Of a stretch of 64,000 bases of DNA, positions 16,358 to 25,278 are shown one piece after another. A model generated the notes under the pieces. That model was not told where the DNA came from. It searched no databases and saw nothing but the letters and a program-made list of their open reading frames with translations. This DNA is from CAZNPU01 sp964575335 (GTDB lineage: Bacteria > Planctomycetota > Phycisphaerae > Phycisphaerales > SM1A02), in assembly GCA_964575335.1 (NCBI GenBank), contig CAZNPU010000010.1:1-64000 (forward strand). Reading direction: 5' to 3'. The position numbers and the translations under genes are program-made. The first letter of the stretch is position 1, and each line of letters starts with the position of its first letter.

Positions 16358-17620
16358 CTACTGCCCGCACACCCGCTTCACCGCAGTGCGAGCAAGTAAC
16401 TTTGCGCCTATGTGCAACGCCCGCTCATCGATGTCAAACATGCCTGAATGCAGCGGTTGACGTTGCGCCGGATCGGGCAGCGCTGCGCCGAGCCGGACGA
16501 TTGCACCGGGAATATTTTGCTGATAATACGCAAAATCTTCGCCGCCCATGCTGGGCACTTCGATCCATGTGACCGCCTGCGGGCCGAAAAGCTCAGTCGC
16601 TGCGCTGACCATCAGATCGATCAGATGCGGATCGTTGTTCGTTGCCGGAACCGTGGTGGGAAACGTCAGCCTGGCTTCGCAGCCCGTCGCGTGCGCAACC
16701 GACTGCACGACCGCCTCCATGCGCTGCTGCACCGCCAGTTGATCCTGCGCTCGCGCGGTGCGAAGCGTGCCGCGCACCGTAGCCTCGCTCGGAATGGTGT
16801 TGACTGTCGAGCCGGCATTGATTGACGCCACTGCAAGGGCAAGCGGATATCGGCTGTCCATGCTGCGCGGCGCAAGCTGATACAACAGACTGACGATGTT
16901 TGCTGCTGCGGGAATCGGATCGATCGCTTCAAACGGCCGGGCTGTGTGGCCGCTTCGCCCTTTGATGGCAATGTCGAATACCGTACATGCGCTGGTCAGC
17001 GGTCCGTTGCGAAACCCGATCACGCCCGGCTCGAGAAATGGATCGACATGAACCGCAAATATCGCCTGCACGTTGTCGATCGCGCCCTGTCGAATCATCG
17101 ACAATGCGCCGGCAGCACTTTCCTCAGCAGGCTGAAAGATTGCGCGAATGTTGTGCGTTGCGCCGATGCTGCGAAGCGCATCGCGCTGTGTGCCAAGAGC
17201 CAGCAACGCGCCGAGCACGATGGCGGTGTGCGCATCGTGGCCGCAGGCATGACACAACCCGGATTTGCGCGAGGCGTACTCGACGTTTTTATCATCGTTC
17301 ACTTGCACGCAATCCAGTTCAGCGCGCAAAGCGATGAACCGGTCGGCTGGCGCGCCAAGATCAATGTCCGCCACAACGCCCAGACCATCTGCCATCATGC
17401 GCGGCTGCAGGTTGTGCTCGCGCAGGCTTTGAGCAATCAGTTGCGAAGAGGCGATCTCCATGCCGGATGCTTCCGGATTGGCGTGCATCTGCCGGCGCAG
17501 CGCGAGCATCGTATCGTGCTGCGCTTCGATCGATTGCGCGATCGCCCGCCAGATACGATCATCAAACGATGTCGAATCAATGTCAGCAGCAGCAGAGGCA
17601 ATAGGGGTGACGTGGCGCAT
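16358..17620 (-). CDS. M20-family metal-dependent amidohydrolase (hippurate/IAA-amino acid hydrolase type)
   Basis: The 420-residue protein fits the M20D subfamily that cleaves N-acyl amino acids. Metal-site motifs are CHACGHDAHTAIVLG (Cys and His ligands), FQPAEESAAGA (catalytic Glu pair), AVHVDPF and the C-terminal PSMGGEDFAYYQQ. The central dimerisation domain (IKGRSGHTARPFEAIDPIPAAANIV) is complete. The N-terminal ~30 residues are an Ala/Ser-rich extension not usual for the family and not a clear signal peptide. The likely substrate class is N-acylated amino acids, but the exact one is unknown. Confidence 0.92.
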   Translation of the reverse strand: MRHVTPIASAAADIDSTSFDDRIWRAIAQSIEAQHDTMLALRRQMHANPEASGMEIASSQLIAQSLREHNLQPRMMADGLGVVADIDLGAPADRFIALRAELDCVQVNDDKNVEYASRKSGLCHACGHDAHTAIVLGALLALGTQRDALRSIGATHNIRAIFQPAEESAAGALSMIRQGAIDNVQAIFAVHVDPFLEPGVIGFRNGPLTSACTVFDIAIKGRSGHTARPFEAIDPIPAAANIVSLLYQLAPRSMDSRYPLALAVASINAGSTVNTIPSEATVRGTLRTARAQDQLAVQQRMEAVVQSVAHATGCEARLTFPTTVPATNNDPHLIDLMVSAATELFGPQAVTWIEVPSMGGEDFAYYQQNIPGAIVRLGAALPDPAQRQPLHSGMFDIDERALHIGAKLLARTAVKRVCGQ

Positions 17621-17712
17621 GGCGTTTCCAGGTCCGACCGTTTCAGACTAACGAATGAGCAGGGGCGGGCAAACGACTTTTCAGTGATTTTTCACTAGGG
17701 CAGTCGTGCATC

Positions 17713-17750
17713 GCGCGTCATGCTTCAGCATGACAGCATGACGCGCCAGT
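17713..17750 (-). repeat. Repeated hairpin element, copy 1 (3' of the MDR oxidoreductase)
   Basis: GCGCGTCATGC (17713-17723) pairs with GCATGACGCGC (17736-17746). An alternative inner hairpin TCATGCT-TC-AGCATGA (17718-17733) is mutually exclusive with it. On the minus strand it is preceded by GAACTG-GCGC. The same order of motifs occurs at 21129-21176. Confidence 0.6.
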
Positions 17751-17792
17751 TCTTCAAACTCCTTATCCTGCACTCAATCAGTGCCGGCTCGC

Positions 17793-18824
17793 TCAGCTCC
17801 ACCGCACGACAATCTTGCCAAACTGCTGTCCTGATTCCAGCCGCTCATAGGCTTTGGGGGCATCGGCAGCGTCAAAGACACTGTCAATCACCGGCTTGAT
17901 CGCGCCGCTCTGGAACAGTGCGGTGACCTCGCGCAGCTCGTTCATATCGCCCATTGTTGAACCGAGGATGCTCAACTGGTTCCAGTAGAGCCGCGTCAGA
18001 TCGGTGGTTGCATCGGAGCCGGTGGTTGTGCCGCAGGTGACATAGATGCCGCCGCGCGCCAGCGACTTCATGCCCGAGAGATGCGTCGCTTTGCCGATGG
18101 AGTCCACGCAGATATCCACGCCGCGCCGCCCGGTGATGGTGCGCACCTGCCTTGACCAGTCTTCGCCGGTGTCAAGCACGCCGTGGTCTGCGCCCAGGTG
18201 CATAGCGCGATCGAGCTTGGACTGGTGACGGCTGGTGACGATGATTCTGCAGCCCAGATGTTTCGCAATCGCCAGGGCCGCTAAGGCAACTCCGCCGCCG
18301 ATGCCGGTGATGAGCACCCACTGGCCCGGTTGAACGCGGCAGCGCGACCAGAGCATGCGCCAGGCGGTGAGATGCGTCAGTCCGAAAGCCGCGGCTTGTA
18401 CGGGATCGCAATCGCCGACTACCAGCACGTTGCTTGCCGGCGCGACAAACTTCTCCGCCAGCGTGCCGTTGGTGTGTTCGCCGATCATGATGCGATCGTC
18501 GGCTGCCGGTGAGATGCCCGGCAGCACCGGATCAGACACCGGAATCTGGGCGTTGAGGATCACGCGCTTGCCGATCCACGACTGATCGACGCCTTCGCCG
18601 ACGGATTCCACGATGCCGCAGCCGTCCGATCCGCTTACGCGCGGATAGGTCAAACCAAGCCCGGGTAGGCCCCGCCCAACCCAGAGATCAAGATGGTTCA
18701 GCGCAGCGGCTTCAGTGCGCACAACCACTTCGCCGGGCTTGGCGGTTGGTTCAGGCCAGTCGTTGACGACGTTCACATTCGGCGCAACCGGTGCGCCTTC
18801 TTTGGTAATGATGGCAGCTTTCAT
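17793..18824 (-). CDS. Zinc-type alcohol dehydrogenase-like / quinone-oxidoreductase-like MDR protein
   Basis: I start at the ATG at 18824 (MKAAIITKEGAP), giving 343 residues. The longer frame to 19010 overlaps the HD-GYP gene and has no family similarity. The protein has the MDR pattern AALNHLDLWVGRGLPG, GSDGCGIVESVG, and an NAD(P)-binding motif ITGIGGGVALAALAIAKHLG. The four-cysteine structural zinc loop of classical ADH is absent (the corresponding region is NAQIPVSDPVLPG). It is therefore more likely a zinc-independent NAD(P)H-dependent reductase of the quinone oxidoreductase group. Substrate is unknown. Confidence 0.85.
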   Translation of the reverse strand: MKAAIITKEGAPVAPNVNVVNDWPEPTAKPGEVVVRTEAAALNHLDLWVGRGLPGLGLTYPRVSGSDGCGIVESVGEGVDQSWIGKRVILNAQIPVSDPVLPGISPAADDRIMIGEHTNGTLAEKFVAPASNVLVVGDCDPVQAAAFGLTHLTAWRMLWSRCRVQPGQWVLITGIGGGVALAALAIAKHLGCRIIVTSRHQSKLDRAMHLGADHGVLDTGEDWSRQVRTITGRRGVDICVDSIGKATHLSGMKSLARGGIYVTCGTTTGSDATTDLTRLYWNQLSILGSTMGDMNELREVTALFQSGAIKPVIDSVFDAADAPKAYERLESGQQFGKIVVRWS

Positions 18825-18915
18825 GCATGGATTGTAGAGGCAAAGCGCGCTGTGATCAGCCGCCGATGCTGCGAACGCGAGGGATCGATTGTGGCTGAGT
18901 GCGCAAGCGGATTTC

Positions 18916-19629
18916 CTAGGCTGAAAATCCGAAGATGCCGCGGAGACATCCTTCCTGATCGCATCGCTTGATCGCCTCAACCACCTGCGGATCAAGTTGC
19001 GTGCCTGCAAGGCTGATGACCTCGCGCAGCGCCTGCTCGTAGCTCCAGGACTGCTTATAGCAGCGCTGGGCGATCAGCGCATCGAGCACGTCGGCTGCTG
19101 CGGTGATGCGCGCCTCGGCGGGTATGGCCTCGCCTGCCAGGCCGTCGGGATATCCCGTGCCGTCCCATCGTTCGTGATGGCTGCGCGCGATGCGGGCCGC
19201 CCGCTCCATGCTCTGACGATCAGCCAGCAACTGCTCGCCTTGAATCGTGTGCTGCTGCATGATCTTGCGCTCACTGGGCGTCAGATCGGCCGGCTTTTTC
19301 AAAATCTCAGGCGAAATGCGCAGCTTGCCCACATCGTGCAGCATGGCATCGATGCCCAGGGCCTCAGCATCGGCGGGTGCAAATCCCATTCGCAGTGCAA
19401 TCTGCTCAACAATCAACCGAATGCGGAGCACGTGCGCGCCGGTGTCTTCATCGTGCCGTTCGCTGGCGCGGGCCAGTGTGAAAATCGCATCGTGATGCGC
19501 CGCCAAGGCAGGATCGCGCAGCTTCGCGCGGCGTTCGCGGCCTTCATGAAACGCGCTTGTCATTGGACCGGATTGAGAACTGCCCATGGGCACGATGTGC
19601 GAATCCTTCTGCGCTCGCTTCAAATTCAA
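18916..19629 (-). CDS. HD-GYP domain protein (probable c-di-GMP phosphodiesterase)
   Basis: The 237-residue single-domain protein carries the HD-GYP signature: HxxR-type N-terminal ERHDEDTGAHVLRIR, then MLHDVGKLRIS (HD), QQHTIQGEQLL, RSHHERWDGTGYPDGLAGEAIP (the GYP motif) and AAADVLDALIAQRCYK. These residues build the di- or tri-iron site that hydrolyses cyclic di-GMP to pGpG or GMP. No receiver or membrane sensor domain is attached. Start alternatives are Met at 19629, 19587 or 19560. It ends 92 bases before the MDR gene on the same strand. Confidence 0.92.
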   Translation of the reverse strand: MNLKRAQKDSHIVPMGSSQSGPMTSAFHEGRERRAKLRDPALAAHHDAIFTLARASERHDEDTGAHVLRIRLIVEQIALRMGFAPADAEALGIDAMLHDVGKLRISPEILKKPADLTPSERKIMQQHTIQGEQLLADRQSMERAARIARSHHERWDGTGYPDGLAGEAIPAEARITAAADVLDALIAQRCYKQSWSYEQALREVISLAGTQLDPQVVEAIKRCDQEGCLRGIFGFSA

Positions 19630-19679
19630 ATATCGGAATGATTCGCAGGCGAGTCAAAAATGCGCATCAATATCGGTTG

Positions 19680-20669
19680 CTACTTCTGCTCTTTCGCAGC
19701 CGACTGCAGTTCATCGCGAACACGCTCCAGCAGCGATTGCGTGGCGCGGATGCCCTCGATCTCGCTGAGCGTCTGTCCTTCGTACTCAATGCCCACATAG
19801 CCGCGATAACCCGCATCGAGCACGATCTTCATCATGCGGCGATAATCGGTGTTCGTCTCGTTGCTCTCATGATCAAATTCATTGCTCTTGGCGCTGACCG
19901 CTTTCGCAAACGGCATGAGTTCCTTCACGCCCTGATAACGGTCGTACCACACTGCGGGATCATCCTTCCGCGACCAGTCCATGCAGAAGTTGCCGAAATC
20001 AGGCAGCGTGCCGCAGCGCCCGCCCGGAACGTGCTGATTCACCGCCTTGATTACGCCCGCCAGCCACGCGCCGTTGGATGACAATCCGCCGTGGTTTTCA
20101 ACAAGAATGTTGATGCCTTGTCGTGCAGCGTATTCGGTAAGCTGAGAAAGCCCGTCAACGACAAGCTTGTGCTGTTCATCAGCGCTGCCAGCTGACTGTG
20201 CGTTCACGCGGATGCTGTGTCCGCCGAGGAACTTGATCGCATCAACCCACTTGTAATGATTCTCCACCGCTGCTTTGCGCTTCGACGTATCGGGATCGCC
20301 CAAATGTCCCTGCGCATCGATCATGTACAGCAGACTTTTAACGCCAAGATCATCGCAGCGTTTTTTCAGTTCCGGCAGGTAACTGACGTCATTGTCTTCA
20401 TACTGATTTTTGAAGCAGCGGTTGACGTACTCCACCGCCTCAATGCCGAAAGTTTCCTTAGCGAAGCGGGGGAAATCGAGCGGATGAAGCTCGCCGGAAA
20501 AAATGGTGCGATGTAATGACCATTGCGCCAGTGAGATACGAAACAGCGGTGCGTCGTCAGCCATGACGGAAGTTCCAGCACGAAGTGAAAGTGGGGAAGC
20601 AGCAAGGCAGCCGGCGGCGAGGCCTGCAGTTGATCGGAGAAAATCGCGGCGATTGAGTGACGCTGCCAT
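19680..20669 (-). CDS. Tat-exported sugar phosphate isomerase/epimerase-like TIM-barrel protein
   Basis: The product of about 329 residues begins with a twin-arginine signal, NRRDFLRSTAGLAAG, and a hydrophobic stretch. The mature part is a xylose-isomerase-like TIM barrel with FRISLAQWSLHR, GIEAVEYVNRCFKN, ILVENHGGLSSNG, GTLPDFGNF and GYRGYVGIEYEG, matching AP endonuclease 2 family metal-binding strands (Glu, Asp, His, Glu). Such exported proteins are common in planctomycetes and are thought to act on sugars. The ATG at 20669 has GGAG upstream. A GTG at 20678 overlaps the stop of the preceding gene, so translation may be coupled. Confidence 0.82.
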   Translation of the reverse strand: MAASLNRRDFLRSTAGLAAGCLAASPLSLRAGTSVMADDAPLFRISLAQWSLHRTIFSGELHPLDFPRFAKETFGIEAVEYVNRCFKNQYEDNDVSYLPELKKRCDDLGVKSLLYMIDAQGHLGDPDTSKRKAAVENHYKWVDAIKFLGGHSIRVNAQSAGSADEQHKLVVDGLSQLTEYAARQGINILVENHGGLSSNGAWLAGVIKAVNQHVPGGRCGTLPDFGNFCMDWSRKDDPAVWYDRYQGVKELMPFAKAVSAKSNEFDHESNETNTDYRRMMKIVLDAGYRGYVGIEYEGQTLSEIEGIRATQSLLERVRDELQSAAKEQK

Positions 20670-20674
20670 CGTTG

Positions 20675-21064
20675 TCACTGCTCCGGAGATGTGTCGGTTT
20701 TATCGTTGGACTTGCGCGGCCAACTGCAGTGAAAGCCGACGCATGGCACGCGCGATGCCGACTCTGTTTCAGCCTGCTCCAGCAGCGACTGCACCTGCTG
20801 CATCAATTCAGCGTCCAGCGTGACCGAGGCGATGTACTGACCGCCTTCCTCGCCGGGCACCACCGTGGTGAGCACCGCCACGGTGTCGTCCTGTTGCAGC
20901 GCGCGGATCACATGCTCGCCAACCTGCTCAGCGAGCGAACTCAATCGCGTAATCACGATCGGCCGCTTTCCATCGCCCGTTTGAGTGGCGCCGGCATCAC
21001 TTTCAATGTTGTCGGTCTGTGCAGGCGAAGCGATGGAGCGATCAGCCGGATTCATTTCAGTCAT
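20675..21064 (-). CDS. Small hypothetical protein
   Basis: The 129-residue protein starts at the ATG at 21064, with a purine-rich GGAGAAAGG stretch upstream. It has an acidic, probably disordered N-terminus. A folded core follows that includes PIVITRLSSLAEQVGEHVIRALQQDDTVAVLTTVV, a beta-alpha-beta pattern, then ELMQQVQSLLEQAE. The C-terminal tail is basic. I do not recognise a family. Its stop overlaps or abuts the start of the Tat-exported TIM-barrel gene, so the two are probably cotranscribed. Confidence 0.6.
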   Translation of the reverse strand: MTEMNPADRSIASPAQTDNIESDAGATQTGDGKRPIVITRLSSLAEQVGEHVIRALQQDDTVAVLTTVVPGEEGGQYIASVTLDAELMQQVQSLLEQAETESASRVPCVGFHCSWPRKSNDKTDTSPEQ

Positions 21065-21128
21065 GTCGCTGGCCTTTCTCCAACAAACGGCGCTGCTTTT
21101 GGCGGGCAAGTGACGCGGCAATGAAACC

Positions 21129-21176
21129 GGCGCGGGATGTCATGCTCATGCATGCAGCATGACTGCGCCGCAGTTC
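21129..21176 (-). repeat. Repeated hairpin element, copy 2 (3' of alaS)
   Basis: GTCATGCT (21139-21146) pairs with AGCATGAC (21156-21163) around a 9-base loop. An outer stem CGGCGC/GCGCCG (21128-21133 with 21065+100, i.e. 21165-21170) closes it. On the minus strand it reads GAACTG-CGGCGC-A-GTCATGCTG, nearly the same as the element at 17713-17755. It begins just past the alaS stop. Confidence 0.6.
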
Positions 21177-21180
21177 ATTT

Positions 21181-24078
21181 TCAATTGCCCTGGGCTGCTG
21201 CGCCAAGTTTCTGCTCGGCGAAGGTTCGCGCCGCGTTGATGGCGTCGTTGATTTTCGACGGATCCTTGCCGCCGGCCTGGGCCATGTCGGGGCGTCCGCC
21301 GCCCGAACCGCCGCACGCTGCCGCTGCCTGCTTGACCCAGTCGCCTGCCTTGAGGCCCGCCTCGATCAACGGCTTGGGCACCGCAGCAACGATGACAACC
21401 TTGCCTTCATCTTCATTGTCTGAGAGCAGCATCGCAGCCATGTCCGGCCGCTTGGCCTTGATCATATCCATTGCAGCAAGCAGGCTGTCGCGATCCGCAT
21501 GGTCGAGACGTTCGATCATCACGCGGCTGTCAGATTGCTCCAGCAGCGAGCGCGCCTGTTCGATCACGGCATCGCGGTTAGCGGCCTGCGCGCTCTTGCG
21601 CAGCGACTTCACGCGATCGCGCAGCGATTCAATCTGCTCCCGCACGTTGTGTTTGTGCACCGCGCTCATGGGCAGTTCATCGACAAGACGCGACAACTCA
21701 TCGAATTCGGTGAGCAGTTGATCGTCGGGAAGCTGCGCTGCGCGTACTGCGCGCTGCTCGAGTTCGCGGCCAGCCATGTCCGCAGCCATCGCTGCGCTGC
21801 CGGTGCGCGCCAGAATGCGCCGCACGCCTGCCGCCAGGGCCTGTTCGGAAGTGATGACGAACCGCTTGGCTTCGTTGGTATGCGAAAGATGCGTGCCGCC
21901 GCAGAACTCGACGGAGTAGCGCCGCCACTGCGGGTTGGCGGGATCGGCCAGCATCTCGGCAACCGGCGCTCCCACGCTCACCACGCGCACCGGATCGGGA
22001 TAACGCTCGCCGAACACCGCGCGTATGCCGTTGATTTGCCTGGCTTTTTCCAGTGGCGCGATGTCGCTGTAGACGGTGAGATCGCGCTCAATTGCCTCGT
22101 TGACCAATGTTTCTACGCGCTCGATCTGCTCGATGGTCATCGCCTGCGAATACGAAAAATCGAATCGCAAACGATCGTCTGCCACGAGCGAACCTTTCTG
22201 ATTGACCTCATCGCCCAGCACCTCGCGCAATGCCCAGTTGAGCAGGTGCGTGGCGGTGTGGTTGGCCCGCACAGCATTGCGCCGTTCGCCGTAAATGATC
22301 ATCTGCACCGACTCACCCACAGCGATGCGACCTCGCGTCAGCCGGCCGATGTGCAGCACATAGCCTTCGCCGGGCGGGCCGAACATCTTCACGTCTTCAA
22401 CAAGAAACTCGCTGGCGTCGCCATCCACGTCGATGATGCGGCCGGTGTCGGCAATCTGGCCGCCCGCCTCGGCGTAGAAATTGGTGCGGTTGGTGATCAC
22501 AGCAAGCAACTGCCTGCGTCCGGGGCCGGCAATGTGATTGTCGAAATCGGTTCCGTTCCAGACCGCCTCCACGCGCGCGGTGATCGGCCGGCCGTGATAC
22601 TTGTCCACATCGCTGGTCGGTTTGACGTTCTTGAACTTGAGCTGCGCAATTGCGTGGGGCGGCAGGTCGATTGATTTTTCCGCGCCTTCGCCGCCGCTGC
22701 GGCTTTTGACGCGGGCTTCTTCCATCAACCGCTCGAAACCCGCTTCGTCAACCGTCATGCCGCGCTCTTCCGCCATCACGCGCGTCAGATCGATGGGGAA
22801 GCCGTAGGTGTCGTGAAGTTTGAAGGCGTCCTCGGCGGAGATTACTCCTCCCGCTTGTTGTTCAGCAGCGCCGCCCTTTGCAGTGCCGGCTTTCTGACAT
22901 GCGATTTCAAAGAGTTCGAGACCGCGATCGAGCGTCTTGAGGAACGCTTCCTCTTCGCTGCGAATTACTTGCGCCACACGCTCCGGATTTTTCTTGAGTT
23001 CCGGGAACGCATCGCCGAGCGTGTCCACCACCGTCGGCACAAGCTCGTGCAGCCACGCGTCTTTCACGCCGAGCGTCTGGTGGCCGTGGCGCACTGCGCG
23101 GCGGAGAATGCGGCGCAGTACGTACCCACGCCCTTCATTGCTCGGCACAGCGCCGTCGGTGATCGCCATCGTCAGGCAGCGAATGTGGTCGGCAATCACG
23201 CGGTACGCAACATCGATGTGGTCATCGAGCTTGCCCGTGTACTGCCGCGTGCCGGCCTGCTTTTGAATCGCATCAAAAATCGGCGTCCAGATGTCGGTGT
23301 CGTAGTTCGAGGTCTTGCCCTGGATCACGCGCACGATGCGCTCAAAGCCCATGCCCGTATCGACGTGCTTGGCGGGCAGGGGCGTGAGCTTGCCGTCGTT
23401 GCCTCGGTTGAACTGGATGAACACGAGGTTCCAGATTTCGATCACGCGAGGATCGCCGGCATTGACGAGCTGAGTGCCCACTTTGTCGGGGGTGTCGTCG
23501 TAATGAATCTCACTGCACGGTCCGCACGGACCGGTGTCGCCCATTTCCCAGAAGTTGTCTTTCTTGGTTCCCGGGTGGACGCGCTGGGGCGGCAGGTATT
23601 TCAGCCAGATATCGCGTGCCTCGAGGTCGGGCTGGAGGTTCTCGCTTGGATCGCCTTCGAAGTACGTGGCGTGCAGGCGTTCGGGGTCGAGCTTCCAGAC
23701 GTTGACAAGCAAATCCCAGGCCCACGCGATGGCTTCGGCTTTGAAGTAGTCACCGAACGACCAGTTGCCGAGCATCTCGAAGAAAGTGTGGTGGTAGGTG
23801 TCCTTGCCGACGTCCTCCAGGTCATTGTGCTTGCCTCCGGCCCGGATGCACTTCTGGCTGTTGACGGCCCGTGTGTACGGCCGGGTTCCCTGGCCGAGGA
23901 AGACGTCTTTGAACTGGTTCATCCCCGCGTTGGTGAACAGCAGGGTGGGATCGTCATGCGGCACGACGGGCGATGAGGGCACAAACGTGTGGCCGGCATT
24001 TTTGACGAAGTAATCGATGAAATCCTGGCGGATCTGTTTCGACGTCAGTACTCGAGAATCGGCAGCGGAATTGTGCAT
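21181..24078 (-). CDS. alaS: Alanyl-tRNA synthetase
   Basis: AlaRS is a class II synthetase that charges tRNA-Ala and edits Ser/Gly mischarging. The protein of about 965 residues has the N-terminal catalytic core (FTNAGMNQFKDVFLG, HHTFFEMLGNWSFGDYFK, GPCGPCSEIHYD), a tRNA-recognition domain (GYVLRRILRRAVRHG), the editing domain with zinc motifs HTATH and CGGTH, and a C-Ala domain with Gly-rich GGSGGGRPDMAQAGG. Length is slightly above the usual 875. I chose the Met at 24078 (MHNSAADS), ten residues into the open frame, because the core starts soon after it. Confidence 0.97.
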   Translation of the reverse strand: MHNSAADSRVLTSKQIRQDFIDYFVKNAGHTFVPSSPVVPHDDPTLLFTNAGMNQFKDVFLGQGTRPYTRAVNSQKCIRAGGKHNDLEDVGKDTYHHTFFEMLGNWSFGDYFKAEAIAWAWDLLVNVWKLDPERLHATYFEGDPSENLQPDLEARDIWLKYLPPQRVHPGTKKDNFWEMGDTGPCGPCSEIHYDDTPDKVGTQLVNAGDPRVIEIWNLVFIQFNRGNDGKLTPLPAKHVDTGMGFERIVRVIQGKTSNYDTDIWTPIFDAIQKQAGTRQYTGKLDDHIDVAYRVIADHIRCLTMAITDGAVPSNEGRGYVLRRILRRAVRHGHQTLGVKDAWLHELVPTVVDTLGDAFPELKKNPERVAQVIRSEEEAFLKTLDRGLELFEIACQKAGTAKGGAAEQQAGGVISAEDAFKLHDTYGFPIDLTRVMAEERGMTVDEAGFERLMEEARVKSRSGGEGAEKSIDLPPHAIAQLKFKNVKPTSDVDKYHGRPITARVEAVWNGTDFDNHIAGPGRRQLLAVITNRTNFYAEAGGQIADTGRIIDVDGDASEFLVEDVKMFGPPGEGYVLHIGRLTRGRIAVGESVQMIIYGERRNAVRANHTATHLLNWALREVLGDEVNQKGSLVADDRLRFDFSYSQAMTIEQIERVETLVNEAIERDLTVYSDIAPLEKARQINGIRAVFGERYPDPVRVVSVGAPVAEMLADPANPQWRRYSVEFCGGTHLSHTNEAKRFVITSEQALAAGVRRILARTGSAAMAADMAGRELEQRAVRAAQLPDDQLLTEFDELSRLVDELPMSAVHKHNVREQIESLRDRVKSLRKSAQAANRDAVIEQARSLLEQSDSRVMIERLDHADRDSLLAAMDMIKAKRPDMAAMLLSDNEDEGKVVIVAAVPKPLIEAGLKAGDWVKQAAAACGGSGGGRPDMAQAGGKDPSKINDAINAARTFAEQKLGAAAQGN

Positions 24079-24403
24079 AAGGCAAGTAGTGTAGCCGGCC
24101 GAAAGCATGGCATGGCGGACGTATCTTGCGCGTCGTTGTGCATATTTTGGCCCAGTGAGATTCCACCGCGTCCGGTGACGGCCTGCGCAAATGGGGCGGG
24201 CGCTGGGGGCATGTTGGTGTTCAGGTTGGGGCAGGGGGTTTGGTCAGTTTATGAGGAAAAGGGCCGTCGGCCCGGCCCTGGCGGTTCCTGCAGGGTGCCT
24301 CGCGCTGCGGGCGGGCGTGCCTGCTGCCTGCCAAAGGAAGTGGCAAGAACGGGCAGAATCCGCTATCCTCGGAAGATTCGCCGCTCAAGACAGGAGCATT
24401 GCC
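24079..24403. other. Divergent intergenic region between alaS and tpiA
   Basis: About 325 bases. The tpiA frame is open upstream to 24191, but the extension is Gly/Arg/Cys-rich and unlike any TIM N-terminus, so it is most likely leader sequence. No T-box-like stem or clear promoter could be picked by eye. Confidence 0.45.
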
Positions 24404-25186
24404 GTGGCTCATCGAACGCCCATTGTTGGCGGCAACTGGAAGATGAACACCGACCTCGCCTCGGCGGTGGAATTGGCCGATAACGTGGTCGCAAGTTGCT
24501 CGCCGTTTGTGCAGCACACCGATATCGCGCTGTTTCCGCCTTTTCCGTACCTCCAGGCGGTTGGCAAAACATTGGGACATCATGGCATCCTGCTGGGTGC
24601 TCAGGATGTGTATTACGAAGCCAGCGGCGCTTTCACCGGCGAGGTCAGCGCAGCAATGCTGGTCGACCTCAACGTCGCGGTGGTGCTCACGGGCCATTCC
24701 GAGCGGCGGCATATCATCGGTGAAAGCGATGAACTGGTGAATCTCAAGACCAGGGCCGCGCTGGACGCCGGATTATGGGTGATTTTGTGCGTCGGCGAGA
24801 CCATCGAGCAGCGTGAGGCCGGCCAGGTGGACGATGTGAATGTCCGCCAGCTCACCATCGGTCTGGACGGCGTACCGGTTGAGCAGATGCGCCAGGTGAT
24901 CATCGCCTACGAGCCAGTGTGGGCCATCGGCACGGGGCGGACCGCCACCCCGGAAGATGCCGAGGCGGTCCATCGGGTTCTCCGCGCGACGCTGGCGGAT
25001 TTATATGATGAATCTGTCGCCGAATCGGTGAGAATTCAATACGGCGGCTCGGTGAAAGCCAATAATGCACGTGAACTGTTCAGCCAGCCCAACATCGACG
25101 GATTTCTGGTTGGCGGCGCATCGCTCAAGGCCGACGAGTTTGCTGCGATCGTTCAGGCGACGGCGGCAACAAACGTGTCGCAGTAA
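24404..25186 (+). CDS. tpiA: Triosephosphate isomerase
   Basis: TpiA interconverts DHAP and glyceraldehyde-3-phosphate. I chose the GTG at 24404, which has AGGAG at 24392-24396 and yields the normal 260 residues. The family N-terminus VGGNWKMN begins six codons later. Catalytic residues are visible: Lys in GNWKMN, His in LTGHSERR, and Glu in AYEPVWAIGTGRTATPEDAE (loop 6). The phosphate-binding YGGSVKANN and FLVGGASLKADEF are also present. It heads a plus-strand run with secG (93 bases downstream) and yicC. Confidence 0.96.
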   Translation: MAHRTPIVGGNWKMNTDLASAVELADNVVASCSPFVQHTDIALFPPFPYLQAVGKTLGHHGILLGAQDVYYEASGAFTGEVSAAMLVDLNVAVVLTGHSERRHIIGESDELVNLKTRAALDAGLWVILCVGETIEQREAGQVDDVNVRQLTIGLDGVPVEQMRQVIIAYEPVWAIGTGRTATPEDAEAVHRVLRATLADLYDESVAESVRIQYGGSVKANNARELFSQPNIDGFLVGGASLKADEFAAIVQATAATNVSQ

Positions 25187-25278
25187 CGCACAGTCGTCGG
25201 CAGGCGCGTTCTCGCTGCAGCAACAACAGTGTCGATTATGCAACGGCTGAAAGCCAAGCAGAACAAAGGCAGATACGA

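Noticed and set aside
22813..23976. 387-codon plus-strand frame inside alaS
   Set aside because: Fully antisense to alaS, whose motifs are unambiguous in the other strand.
24191..24403. N-terminal extension of the tpiA frame
   Set aside because: Unlike any triosephosphate isomerase N-terminus; the GTG at 24404 has an ideal ribosome-binding site.
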